Below are positions 1 to 8,382 of a DNA stretch of 27,803 nucleotides, one piece after another; the stretch's first letter is position 1; each line of letters begins with the position of its first letter. Where the stretch lies: assembly GCA_019677205.1 (NCBI GenBank), contig JAAMXY010000155.1:1-27803 (forward strand), written 5' to 3'. The DNA is from Pinguiococcus pyrenoidosus. Lineage: Eukaryota > Sar > Pinguiophyceae > Pinguiochrysidales > Pinguiochrysidaceae. Below the pieces are notes generated by a model. The model saw only the letters and a program-made list of their open reading frames with translations, did not search any database and was not told the origin of the DNA. A program made the translations under genes and the position numbers.

Positions 1-330
1 CAAGCAGAATAAGAAGAGATCGTCTCCTTCTTGAAAATCGACGAGTCTTCCAAAATCCCCCACGTCACAGAACTGGAATGGCCCCGTTTCACAGCCAGGA
101 GCATGCCGTGCCTCTCCGCGGGGATGCGCTGGCCGATGTCGCCGTTGCAGGAGCAGTGACAGGGCACAGCCCGAGCTTGGGCCGCGTCACAACGTGTCAA
201 ACCAAGCAACCTTTCACGAGGCTCGCCATGGCACTTAAGCTCGGTGAAGCGCTGGGAGCGGCTACGCCTACGCTCTCCGAAGCACCATGCCCCCCTCCCA
301 CACCCACACCCACACAGCGCAATCATGGTT
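1..330. other. Stretch with no recognised gene
   Basis: This lies downstream of the minus-strand gene that stops at 331. One plus-strand frame is open from the window edge to about 344, but its translation has biased composition, no recognisable motif, and overlaps the stop of the neighbouring gene. A short CA/CCCACA-rich run sits at about 295-318. It probably holds the 3' untranslated region of the 331-1309 gene and perhaps the end of a gene outside the window. Confidence 0.4.
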
Positions 331-1309
331 CTATCCGGAGGTGATCACTTGGTATGCGAGGAAGCCGGTGAGTCCCAGCATGAGGCCCGCCGCAAGGAAG
401 AGTACCCTCGCCGTGATGATGGCGTCGGTGCCCAGCACTCTTCTCCCTCCAAACCTCCGCAGCTGATCCTCGTCAGCGCCCTCTGAAACGAGAAGCAAAC
501 GGGATCGCGTCACCATGTGCCAAGGTGTCACGAGCTTGCCTAGGACTTCCTCGGCAGCAAGCGCAAAGCAGACAACGGCCCTCCTTACCGCTGTAGTCGG
601 TGTCCGGGTCAATCACGATGGAATCCTTGCCCGTGCCGAAGCCCAAGCCCACCGCAATTCGCCTCCAGAACTCCACCGTGGCCCAGGCGAAAGGAACCAC
701 CCCAATGGCGAACACCACCGTATCCTGCATCGTCACCCCCCGGGGCTCGGTCACAGGCACTCCTTCTGTGCAGGCATTCAACCATCGAAGTCACGAAACA
801 TCCATGCTTGTAACTCCTGCACAGCTAAAGCCACTACCTTGCGCCAGTTCCATCCCATTGGCGGCTGGGATGCCGCCGTTTGCGGCGAAGAAGGCCGCAA
901 CCAGGAGGATCATGAGCGCCGCCGCGCCGCCCGCGAACTTTAAGCTTGGCGTGAGGTTGTCCCTGTCGATTCCCCGAGAAAGGTAAAGCTCAGTTGGCAG
1001 CTCCAGTCCCCCTCGGTCTGTCGCCAAGATCAAACCTGGGCTCTGTCGTCGCCGCTTGCGAGTCGCGCAGTGGGCTGCGGATGAAGCCCTCGTAGTACTC
1101 CTTGCCCCGCGGAGGCTCCTGCTTGCTGTTGCGCAGGACTGCGAACCTCACTGCTGGCCTGGGAGCCACCAAGGCTTCGCTCCTACGTGGATTAAGAAGC
1201 GTTGAGGCGGCATCGGTGGCCGTTCCAGCAACAGCAATGATCCTCACAGCTTCGCCGCCAAAAACGGCAGCAGGAGCGCCAGAATCAGGCTGCTTTTTGG
1301 CCCCGCCAT
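331..1309 (-). CDS. Plastid-targeted small membrane protein of unknown function (5 exons)
   Basis: Exons 1309-1248, 1182-1036, 962-838, 765-589 and 482-331 join to one 220-residue frame; the introns (65, 73, 72 and 106 nt) are all GT-AG. The ATG at 1309 was chosen because it opens a classic signal peptide ([20 protein letters not shown]) that splices into [11 protein letters not shown]. The ALVAP stretch resembles the ASAFAP-type motif of precursors imported into ER-surrounded plastids. The mature part has a YYEGF segment, then [10 protein letters not shown] leading into a first membrane helix (about 85-105), a second at about 130-150 ([18 protein letters not shown]), a [11 protein letters not shown] loop, and a last helix after [10 protein letters not shown] near the C-terminus. 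I have the impression that these loops are conserved in other photosynthetic organisms but cannot name the family. A thylakoid or plastid membrane role is inference from targeting and topology. The exon 4 acceptor could be 3 nt further downstream (exon start 762), which would remove one residue. Confidence 0.75.
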
Positions 1310-1510
1310 TGTCCTGGATTTCCGATATCCCTTGAAAGGCCTTGCTAGCACCACGTACGCCCAACTAAGAGGCGAGTCAGTCGCGAAAATTGGGCGGTTT
1401 ACTCAGAAGAACATTTGCGGCGGCCATGGTGTCGCGTCAGCCACGTCAGCCGTGTCGCGTAGTACCAATATATGTAGTACAGTACCCCTGTATACTCCTT
1501 TGGCAACCCA

Positions 1511-1525
1511 TTTTCCCGCCATTTT
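1511..1525 (+). promoter_or_regulatory. E2F-like promoter element (TTTTCCCGCCATTTT) upstream of ORC4
   Basis: It contains TTTCCCGC, which matches the E2F/DP consensus TTTSSCGC. It lies 107 nt before the ORC4 start codon in sense orientation. The same 15-mer occurs upstream of the TMEM18-like gene, and a version with one extra A upstream of ftsZ. ORC genes are known E2F targets in animals and plants. Binding here is inferred. Confidence 0.6.
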
Positions 1526-1576
1526 CCTTTGAATCCCTTGAAGTCCTTCAAACCCTTGAAATTTCTGAAGGCCTTC
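1523..1576 (+). repeat. Degenerate 9-nt periodic repeat
   Basis: About six consecutive 9-nt units are variants of cccttgaag (cctttgaat, cccttgaag, tccttcaaa, cccttgaaa, tttctgaag, gccttcaca). The array lies in the probable 5' leader of ORC4, directly after the E2F-like element. Confidence 0.5.
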
Positions 1577-1632
1577 ACAGCTGCTTTGCATCCGAGACCT
1601 GTTCTTGAGCTGTACAAGCTTGAGGCTTAGCC

Positions 1633-3060
1633 ATGAAGTCTCAGCGAGGCAGCGCTCGCAAGCGGCCAAGGAATCTTGCGAGTCCCTCTCAGACGCCACC
1701 GAAGAAGCGCAGCGCGATATGCGCGGCGCGCGCGGCGGCCGCGCGTATCTTGTCGCGGCGAGAGTCAGACGCGATCGGGCTGGAAGCCCAGATTTCGGAG
1801 CTGGAGAACATCTTGAAGCGCGCGGTGGAGAATGGCGGGAACAGCTCGGTGCTGCTGGTGGGCGCGCGTGGCTCCGGGAAGAGTCTGGCGCTGCGCACAG
1901 CGCTGCGTCGAGTTCATCTGCGCTGTGTGTTTATCAAGGGCGCACTTTTCGCAGACGACGCTTCTGCGCTGCAGGAAATCGCTAGGCAGCTGCAACCTCG
2001 ACAAGTGCTCAGCAGCATCGGCAGCCGAAGCTTTGCGGGCAACCTTCGCTTCGTTGCGGACGCTTTGCGGCTTGGCAGTATCGAAGGGACGCCGACGCTT
2101 TTGGTGCTGGACGACTTTGAGGCGTTCGCGCGGGGCAAGCAGACGCTGCTCTACAGCTTGCTGGACGCCGCGCAGAGCAAGAAGGCGGCCGTCGTGGTGC
2201 TGGGGATGAGTGCGGACCTGACCATCATGCGGAAGCTGGAGAAGAGGGTGGAAAGCCGCTTCTCCCAGCGGCAGATCTTCTTCCCGGGGCCGACCGTGCA
2301 CACGGTGCACAGGATGATGCAAAGCGCTCTGACCCTGAGCGACGAGGCTGATCTGGAGTCGCAACGCGAGCATGGGCCCAGGAAACGAGGCGCTTCACCT
2401 CGCATGGTCGCAGGCAGTGCGATCGCGGACTACAACGCGGGCGTGGCGGCAGCGGTGGGGAGTCCAAAGGTCCACGCCGCGCTGGAAAGGTCGGTCATGT
2501 GCGGCCGGCCTTTTCGCTTCTTCCGCGGCGCACTGAATGACGCGGCAGCATCCATCGCCGCGGAGGTTGGCGAAGATGCCGAGCCGGCGGATCCGCGTGA
2601 CGGCGAAGGGGATGGGGAATGGCTTTCGAACTTGCTAGAGAGACTTTTGCACAGGGCGATCGTCGCGCAAGCTCCCGATGTGCAGACGCAGAGCGTGGTG
2701 GACTGCTCCACCCTGCAGCTGGTGCTCTTGGCCTGTATTTCCCGCCTGGAGCATCGCGAGATGCAGTCGTATCATTTTGACGTCGTGTGGGCCGAGTATA
2801 AGCAGTTCTTGAGGGTCCATCCGACGGCGCTCGAGCGCTTCTCCAGGGGAGCCGCGATGCAAGGCTTTCAGAGCCTCTTGACGCGTGGGCTCATCGTGGA
2901 CGTCGGCGGAAGATCGTCCGCCAGGGCCGGGCTCGAGAACATGCAGGTGCGGCTGGCTTTCGAGGCCGACGTGATTGTGAACGTCGTGAGCTCGGAGGAA
3001 GTCCGCTGCTCCACGGCGCTGCACCGCTGGGTGACGAAGTGGAATCACGGTCTCCGGTAG
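1633..3060 (+). CDS. ORC4: Origin recognition complex subunit 4 (AAA+ ATPase)
   Basis: A single-exon, 475-residue protein starting at the first ATG (context ttagccATG). ORC4 is one of the AAA+ subunits of the origin recognition complex, which loads MCM helicases at replication origins in the nucleus. Visible features are a basic N-terminal tail (1-30), Walker A GARGSGKS at 77-84, Walker B LLVLDDFEAF at about 156-165, then the segment LLYSLLDAAQSKKAAVVVLG and KRVESRFSQRQIFF at about 173-225. That segment is characteristic of ORC4 (human ORC4 has the same LLYNLFD / KRVKSRFSHRQI arrangement). The C-terminal 200 residues correspond to the winged-helix part. Length is close to the family norm (human about 436). 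The Walker B reads DD where many AAA+ proteins have DE. The gene is convergent with the DP gene, with 98 nt between stops, and an E2F-type element lies upstream. ORC1/CDC6 is less likely because of the KRVxSRFS block. Confidence 0.92.
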   Translation: MKSQRGSARKRPRNLASPSQTPPKKRSAICAARAAAARILSRRESDAIGLEAQISELENILKRAVENGGNSSVLLVGARGSGKSLALRTALRRVHLRCVFIKGALFADDASALQEIARQLQPRQVLSSIGSRSFAGNLRFVADALRLGSIEGTPTLLVLDDFEAFARGKQTLLYSLLDAAQSKKAAVVVLGMSADLTIMRKLEKRVESRFSQRQIFFPGPTVHTVHRMMQSALTLSDEADLESQREHGPRKRGASPRMVAGSAIADYNAGVAAAVGSPKVHAALERSVMCGRPFRFFRGALNDAAASIAAEVGEDAEPADPRDGEGDGEWLSNLLERLLHRAIVAQAPDVQTQSVVDCSTLQLVLLACISRLEHREMQSYHFDVVWAEYKQFLRVHPTALERFSRGAAMQGFQSLLTRGLIVDVGGRSSARAGLENMQVRLAFEADVIVNVVSSEEVRCSTALHRWVTKWNHGLR

Positions 3061-3158
3061 GGCAGGCCGAGGAAAGGAAGAACTATTGCCGATGGTTGCG
3101 GAACCCCGCCTGCTAACCCTACACTAGTGCACTCTTTGAGAAAGAAAAGAAGAACCCC

Positions 3159-4322
3159 TCACGCGGTCTTTTGGCGCTTGACCTTGTCGGGAAGGTACTC
3201 CTGTATGTCCTGTGGCAAGTCTGCCGCCGCCTGCGGACGCATGGAGTTGTGTAGGTCTAGCCGCTTGATGATCTCCATGTCATCGTGCACCTCAAAGGCG
3301 CCGTCGAAGCTGAAGAAGACCGATTCGCGATTGGAGGCCATCTCGCACTGGATCATGGTCTGCTGGCTAGTGGTCACCACGATGAAGGGCAGATCCAGCT
3401 TGTCGACCTGGTCCGTGTTGGGATCGCCGGGGGCGCTGACCCCCGCCTTGGCCTCGCGCTCCGCATTCCTAGCCGTGATGTTGTCGAAGGAAAGATACTG
3501 GACCAGGTGCTCCTGCAACTGCTCGCGCTTCCGCGCGATGGATCTTGACCGGGCCTCCTTCTCCCTGCGCAGCATCTCCAAGTCTTGCCGCGCATTCGTG
3601 GGGAGGCCGCGCCACTTGATCTGCTTCTTTTCCTTGCTGATGATATCCATGGCCATGAGCACGTTGAGGGCGTCGTAGACTCTCCTCCGGACGTTCTTCT
3701 CGTCGTACACCTTGGTCTGGGGCGACGGCGCCAGCTGCGGATTCGCCTCGGCGGCCTTCTTCGCCGTCTCCACGTCCCGCTTGTATTCCACCACCAGCTC
3801 TTCCGCGACCTCGTTGTAGGTGGTGGTGCCCTTCTCCTCCACCTTCTTGCACACCAGCATGGAGAAGTGCCGCAGGCCCTTGGTCTTGCTGAGGTCCACG
3901 CCGCCGATCTGCTTGCGCATCCGCTTCAAGCCCGCGTTGCCGCCCGGCGGCAGAAGGTCGCCGTAGGCCGCCATGTTCACCGGCCGATACAAGCCGGGCA
4001 CGTTCGCCGCGACGGCAGCGAGGCGCGACGCCTCCGCAGCCGCGGCCGCGGCCTCGATATCTATGCCATTGGTCGAGGAGGGGTTGTAGCCGCCCAGGAT
4101 GCTCGGGTTGATGCCCTGCGGAAGCCCGGCTTTCGGGCCCGGCGCCAACTGCAGCGGCAGCGCTGCTGCGAAAGGCGGCGCCACGGCGGTCGGAGGCCGC
4201 ATGCGCGGGATCTCGTTGCCCTGGATGATGCCCACTTCCCGCGCGAGGTCGCCCAGCACCGGGCGGTCCGCGAAGAGCTGCATAAAGTCGTCGTGGGCGC
4301 CGCCGTGGAGCTGGCGTTCCAT
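3159..4322 (-). CDS. DP: E2F dimerisation partner transcription factor DP
   Basis: An uninterrupted frame gives 387 residues from the ATG at 4322; the longer reading from 4334 begins at TTG and is not used. DP proteins pair with E2F and bind TTTSSCGC sites to control S-phase genes. The winged-helix DNA-binding domain spans about 147-240: KGLRHFSMLVCKKVEEKG, TTYNEVAEELV, then the diagnostic RRRVYDALNVLMAMDIISKEKKQIKWRG-type block starting at about 212. A basic coiled-coil dimerisation region follows (about 245-275), then the DP-specific region with LPFIVVTT and the FSFDGAFEVHDDMEI stretch. A linker of about 20 residues (KKAAEANPQLAPSPQTK) separates the two halves of the DNA-binding domain. The N-terminal 140 residues are Ala/Pro/Gly-rich and look disordered. 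The intact DP-specific C-terminus argues against an E2F or DEL protein. Confidence 0.95.
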   Translation of the reverse strand: MERQLHGGAHDDFMQLFADRPVLGDLAREVGIIQGNEIPRMRPPTAVAPPFAAALPLQLAPGPKAGLPQGINPSILGGYNPSSTNGIDIEAAAAAAEASRLAAVAANVPGLYRPVNMAAYGDLLPPGGNAGLKRMRKQIGGVDLSKTKGLRHFSMLVCKKVEEKGTTTYNEVAEELVVEYKRDVETAKKAAEANPQLAPSPQTKVYDEKNVRRRVYDALNVLMAMDIISKEKKQIKWRGLPTNARQDLEMLRREKEARSRSIARKREQLQEHLVQYLSFDNITARNAEREAKAGVSAPGDPNTDQVDKLDLPFIVVTTSQQTMIQCEMASNRESVFFSFDGAFEVHDDMEIIKRLDLHNSMRPQAAADLPQDIQEYLPDKVKRQKTA

Positions 4323-5042
4323 CTCTCTACTCAAACGGAGCGCGGATCAGCTGACGAGCGCGCGGGCGCCTCTGCGGCGCTGGCGCGCCACCACTCACCT
4401 TTTGGTCTTCCTAGGGTGCATCATGGAGAAGCGAGCACGTCGACGCGCGCGCGGCGTCGGAGACACCTCGGTGGTGCGGCGCTCGGAGGCCCAACAAGGC
4501 GGGCGATGTTTGAGTGCTTTCAAAATGGAGCGGCTCGGTCGCTGTGGTGTATTATGCTGCCATATATGTCAAGTAAGGATTCTACTTGCACTCAATCCAC
4601 TGGCTTTAAAGATTGGATCGATGGTTGTCGCCAATCACCGTGGTGCCTCGTTGAGGGCCGTACTTGCACCTGTGCTACGCTTGGGGAAGAGCCGCCGCAG
4701 CAAATCGGCGTTGAGGGAAACTGTAAATGGCGCAGTTTCAAAAGATCCGCCCAAAATCGGTGAATTTTTACGGCGGATATGAAAGGACAGAAATACAAAT
4801 GCGCCGTTGTGACTTTCCCTCTCGCGCTCGTCTCTTCCGCTGCGCCATTAAGACGCATATGCCGGATCCAGGTGTGCTGAGCAGTGGGCGCGCGGGGCCC
4901 CATGCGACTCAAACGAAGTGGCCATAGACTGCACACACGAGCGTTCTGCCGCCGAACGCTTTGCACAGTTGGAGACACTCCATTGACATGGTGAAGAGAG
5001 ACTCTGAGAGACTCTCGCACTTGAGAAAGAGAGAGAAGAAAG
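4323..5042. other. Divergent intergenic region, DP / glycosyltransferase
   Basis: A 720-nt head-to-head region. Open frames across it have no recognisable motif and look like chance. CAAAATGGAGCGG at 4521-4533 (CCGCTCCATTTTG in the DP direction) resembles the 3' half of the element found upstream of ORC4, ftsZ and TMEM18 but lacks the CCCGCC core. A purine-rich run (agagagactctgagagactc, then gagaaagagagagaagaaag) immediately precedes the glycosyltransferase ATG and is probably 5' leader. Confidence 0.5.
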
Positions 5043-8000
5043 ATGCGGCGCCGACTTATGGCCTCTCCGGAGACGCGCGTCTGCCTCGTGGGCGTGGTGA
5101 TCATGTTTTTTATGGCCCTCAACTTTCTGCTGCTTCCGTATCTTCGCAGTCACGCAGCGTTCGAGAGCGAGCTGCGACCGACACGAGTACTTCAGGAGTC
5201 AGCAGCGCCGGAAATCGAGTCCTTTGAGGCAGACACGGATGGCTGGACCGCGCACTTCAAGTATCTGGAGATCTCCGAATCACATTCTGCGCAGCTGCGG
5301 TGGACGGAAGTGCCGGAAGCGGAGAGCTACACCGTGATTCTGACCCTCTTCGCGACGAAACCCGTCCTGAGCTTCTTGGTGGAGCTTTGCGCTTCGGCCA
5401 CCTGCGTTCCAAGGCTTATCGACTTTGGGTGGAAAGGCGACAAGGTCTGCTTCCACATGCCCGGAGATGCCGCAAGAGCAGGAGGCCTTGGCTTCACCCT
5501 TCGATCCGTGGCGCCTACTGCGAATCTAGAGCCGCTGCGCCTTGCAGAGCGGTCAGAGGCCGCAGCCTTCTATGCGCCGACTGCCATGAGCGCATCGGCT
5601 CGGCCGCTGCTCCGTCTTGGCCGGCAAGCTTGTCCGGCGGACACGAGGGCGCCGTTTCGCGCCTGGAAGCCGTCCTTCGACGCGTCCGTCCATCTGAGAC
5701 CAGAGAGCAGCTCCTTGGGGGAGCTGTCACGCGAGCTACTCGTGGGTGTGGCTCCACCTGCGTCCGGGGGATTCTACCTCACGCTGCTGAAGGTCGATCA
5801 GGTGCCCTGGCAGCACGAGCTGACTCTTTCCCTGTTCCTGCGGGAGCGGAACGCAGATTTTTCGCCGACCACGAAGCTCGTGCTCTGCCGTTGGTACGCG
5901 AACCAGAGTGGCCCCAAGTCCTTCCAAAGCGTCATGGAGACCTTGCGGGACTGCCGTGTGCTGGACGACCCCGTCGTGCAGCGGGATACCGTGACGTTCA
6001 TTCCGGTTCCGGCGGCGTACGTGGACGACGCCCGAACCCTGCGCCTGGCAGTCGGGATTGCCAATGCGGCCGCATTCGACGCTGACGAGGCGGTGACGCC
6101 GGAAAAGCTGATCGACCAGCCCCCGCAAGACTTCCTCATCTTCCACTCCACTCGGTCGGACCGGCTTTCCCATCGACCCAGCTTGGCGATCGGTCGGAAC
6201 CTCTCGCAAGCGTCGTCACAATTGGACGCCCAGCATGACGCCCATCCCATGATCAGGCCACGTACGCTGCTGGTGATTTCTAGCTGCAATGAGGCGGATG
6301 CCACCCAGGAAATGCTTCGAAGTATTGAGAAGCTCTCGGACGAGTTCGATGTGCTTGTCGTCGATGACCACAGCGAGGATTCCACGGCGTCGCAAGTGAA
6401 AAAGTTCGGGTATCAGATCATTGAGAAGCCGGAGCCCAAAGGCTTGACACATTCGTGGAATCTGGCCTACAAACTCGCAGTAGCAGCTGACGCCTACGAC
6501 AACGTCATCTTCTCCAACAACGACATCCTCGTGCCCGAAGGGGTGGTTGACAACCTTGTGCGGGCCTTGGAGCATCACCCCATCGTGGTGCCCATGACGT
6601 CGCGTCTAGGTGCCGGCCACAACCCAGAGCAGAGCTTGGATCGTGCATGCAATCTCCGAGAGCAGGTTGACGTTGCGTCGTCTCACCCTTGGAACGTCGA
6701 TCGCATCCAGAGAGCTGTGCCCGTCATCTGCGGGGCAGGAGCCGAGCTGGCCTTCCCCACTTCCCCAAGGTTCGGGGGCTTCTTCTTCGCCATGCGGCTG
6801 GACGCAATGAGGGCCTTTGAGTACAGCGATGGCGTCTTCTTCGATCCCAAGAACGTTCTCTTCGGCCAGGAGAACGCGCTCGCTGAGCTTCTGGAGGCCG
6901 CGGGCCTGAGGATTCCCATCTCGAGACGAGCGTTCGTGTACCACTACAAGTCCAGGACGGTCCGCCGAAGTGGGTACAAGCTCGGCCATCTCGAAGAGAA
7001 GCATTCCGACCTGCGGAGATATCATAGCAGGGATGACGCAGAGCAATCCTTCTTGACCGAGTCGTCTGCATCGGGGCGCGAGGCAGCGCTTCTTGGCGAG
7101 GCTGGCGTCGTGACGGTGCTGATCGTGGACGAGAGGATGCAAGCCGCAGCTGAAGGTCTGGCGAGAGAGTTGCGGCGCTCGCTGCGTTGGAATGTGATTA
7201 TGGCGCAGGCTCCGTCCCTGGACGCCATGGGCGTAGACATCCTGATCAGCGCCGCGGCGAAGTTGGATACCCGCGGCATTCGCAATGCCAAGCCTGGGCT
7301 CGTCCTGATCGCATGGATCAGCTCCCCAACATCCCAATGGACTTCAGGGATGGAGCCAGGGCTGGACGGATACGACCTGATCCTGACCGAAGAGCTTTCG
7401 GCAGAGGACGAGCTGCGCTCCCTGTCGCCATGTCCCTATCGATGTCGAAAGCGCTGTCCAAGGATATCTGCGGAGTCCGCGGGCGTGGTGGTGCCGGTGG
7501 AGACCTTCAGCAGCAGATCCGCGAAGTCGCTAGTGGCTGCCTTGGCAGCTCGCGGTCTCGTGCCACCGGTTGCTGCATATCCCACCTGCCATGCTCGTGA
7601 CAAGCCTCGTCAGCTTTGCGTGATTGTGAGAACGTACTCCAAGCAAATGGGAAATCTTGATCGGCTCATGATGAATCTTCTTGGGCAAGGCAATGCTCAG
7701 GTGAGCCTTAGGGTGTTCCTGGTGAACACAGATTCGCGGCGGACCGCGAGCCCGAAAGCCTTCACGGCACGTCTCAAGGTCTTGGCGAGCGTGCTCAACA
7801 AGGAGCTGGGACACTGCGGAGCCCATGTTCTCGACTTTCCCGATCCGGATCGAACGAGCAATGGATACGACGCCACGGACTGGGCTCTCGAGCTGCTCCT
7901 CAGCGGCGCGGGCTGCACTCACTTCATGTTCACCAACGGCGACAACCAGTACAGCCCGGCCTTGGTGCAGACGATCCAGCCTCACCTTGAGGATGCAGCT

Positions 8001-8279
8001 CTGGTAGCCTGGGATTTTCACACCCACCACGAGCGAGAAGGTGATGCGAGCAACGTCTCTGTGCAGTTCAGAAGGAAGTTTATCGATCTTGGAGCTTTTG
8101 TGGTCCGGGCGGATACCGTGCACGAATGCGAAGCCCAGTTCATGCCGCTTGGGCCTTTCACGGGCGAGCTCTTTGCGCGAGACTGGTTCTTCGTGCAGCA
8201 AATTGAGGCTTGCCTGAAGACGCGGAATCGTGGCGGGGAGATACGCTTGGTGCACGAAATGCTGCTCCAGCACCAGTGA
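5043..8279 (+). CDS. Large type II membrane glycosyltransferase with two GT-A-like domains
   Basis: A single uninterrupted 1078-residue frame from an ATG in context aagATG. A short basic tail and one hydrophobic segment (about 12-34) predict a type II Golgi/ER membrane anchor. Residues about 60-140 include a fibronectin-III-like stretch (AQLRWTEVPEAESYTVIL). A GT2-like GT-A domain spans about 407-640: LLVISSCNEAD at the start, VVDDHSED near 440 (nucleotide-sugar loop), FSNNDILVPEG near 490 (DXD equivalent), and GFFFAMRLDAM plus FGQENAL as the acceptor-side motifs. Residues about 690-850 resemble the linker between catalytic domains of some bacterial multidomain glycosyltransferases (DILISAAAKLD..., PGLVLIAWI, GYDLILTEE). 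A second GT-A-like domain (about 856-1070) has VIVRTYSKQMGNLDRLM, TNGDNQYSP near 963 and DLGAFVVRAD. Substrate unknown. Two catalytic-type domains on one chain suggest a bifunctional or processive polysaccharide-making enzyme; that is inference. Confidence 0.8.
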   Translation: MRRRLMASPETRVCLVGVVIMFFMALNFLLLPYLRSHAAFESELRPTRVLQESAAPEIESFEADTDGWTAHFKYLEISESHSAQLRWTEVPEAESYTVILTLFATKPVLSFLVELCASATCVPRLIDFGWKGDKVCFHMPGDAARAGGLGFTLRSVAPTANLEPLRLAERSEAAAFYAPTAMSASARPLLRLGRQACPADTRAPFRAWKPSFDASVHLRPESSSLGELSRELLVGVAPPASGGFYLTLLKVDQVPWQHELTLSLFLRERNADFSPTTKLVLCRWYANQSGPKSFQSVMETLRDCRVLDDPVVQRDTVTFIPVPAAYVDDARTLRLAVGIANAAAFDADEAVTPEKLIDQPPQDFLIFHSTRSDRLSHRPSLAIGRNLSQASSQLDAQHDAHPMIRPRTLLVISSCNEADATQEMLRSIEKLSDEFDVLVVDDHSEDSTASQVKKFGYQIIEKPEPKGLTHSWNLAYKLAVAADAYDNVIFSNNDILVPEGVVDNLVRALEHHPIVVPMTSRLGAGHNPEQSLDRACNLREQVDVASSHPWNVDRIQRAVPVICGAGAELAFPTSPRFGGFFFAMRLDAMRAFEYSDGVFFDPKNVLFGQENALAELLEAAGLRIPISRRAFVYHYKSRTVRRSGYKLGHLEEKHSDLRRYHSRDDAEQSFLTESSASGREAALLGEAGVVTVLIVDERMQAAAEGLARELRRSLRWNVIMAQAPSLDAMGVDILISAAAKLDTRGIRNAKPGLVLIAWISSPTSQWTSGMEPGLDGYDLILTEELSAEDELRSLSPCPYRCRKRCPRISAESAGVVVPVETFSSRSAKSLVAALAARGLVPPVAAYPTCHARDKPRQLCVIVRTYSKQMGNLDRLMMNLLGQGNAQVSLRVFLVNTDSRRTASPKAFTARLKVLASVLNKELGHCGAHVLDFPDPDRTSNGYDATDWALELLLSGAGCTHFMFTNGDNQYSPALVQTIQPHLEDAALVAWDFHTHHEREGDASNVSVQFRRKFIDLGAFVVRADTVHECEAQFMPLGPFTGELFARDWFFVQQIEACLKTRNRGGEIRLVHEMLLQHQ

Positions 8280-8382
8280 GCGACGCGTCGTGCAGGATCG
8301 AATGCAAGAGGGGAACGGCGAAGCAGTTGGCAGTGCCTTTCTCGCTTAAGGGAGTGCAAGGCTCCGGCACAGATGCGGCCAA

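Larger units (their letters stand above)
1310..1632. promoter_or_regulatory. Divergent promoter region between the plastid protein gene and ORC4
   Basis: This is a 323-nt head-to-head intergenic region. It holds a TTTTCCCGCCATTTT element at 1511-1525, and about 1523-1576 is a degenerate 9-nt periodic sequence built on CCTTGAA/CCTTCAA units. No TATA box is evident at a standard distance from either start codon. Confidence 0.6.

Noticed and set aside
78-344. Plus-strand open frame at the left edge
   Set aside because: No motif, biased composition (Pro/Thr run from a CA-rich tract), and it overlaps the last exon of the minus-strand gene.
3585-4763. 392-codon plus-strand open frame opposite DP
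   Set aside because: Arg/His-rich antisense shadow of the DP coding strand; DP has clear family motifs.
7530-8273. Minus-strand open frame of 247 codons
   Set aside because: Antisense of the glycosyltransferase C-terminal domain; no recognisable motif.
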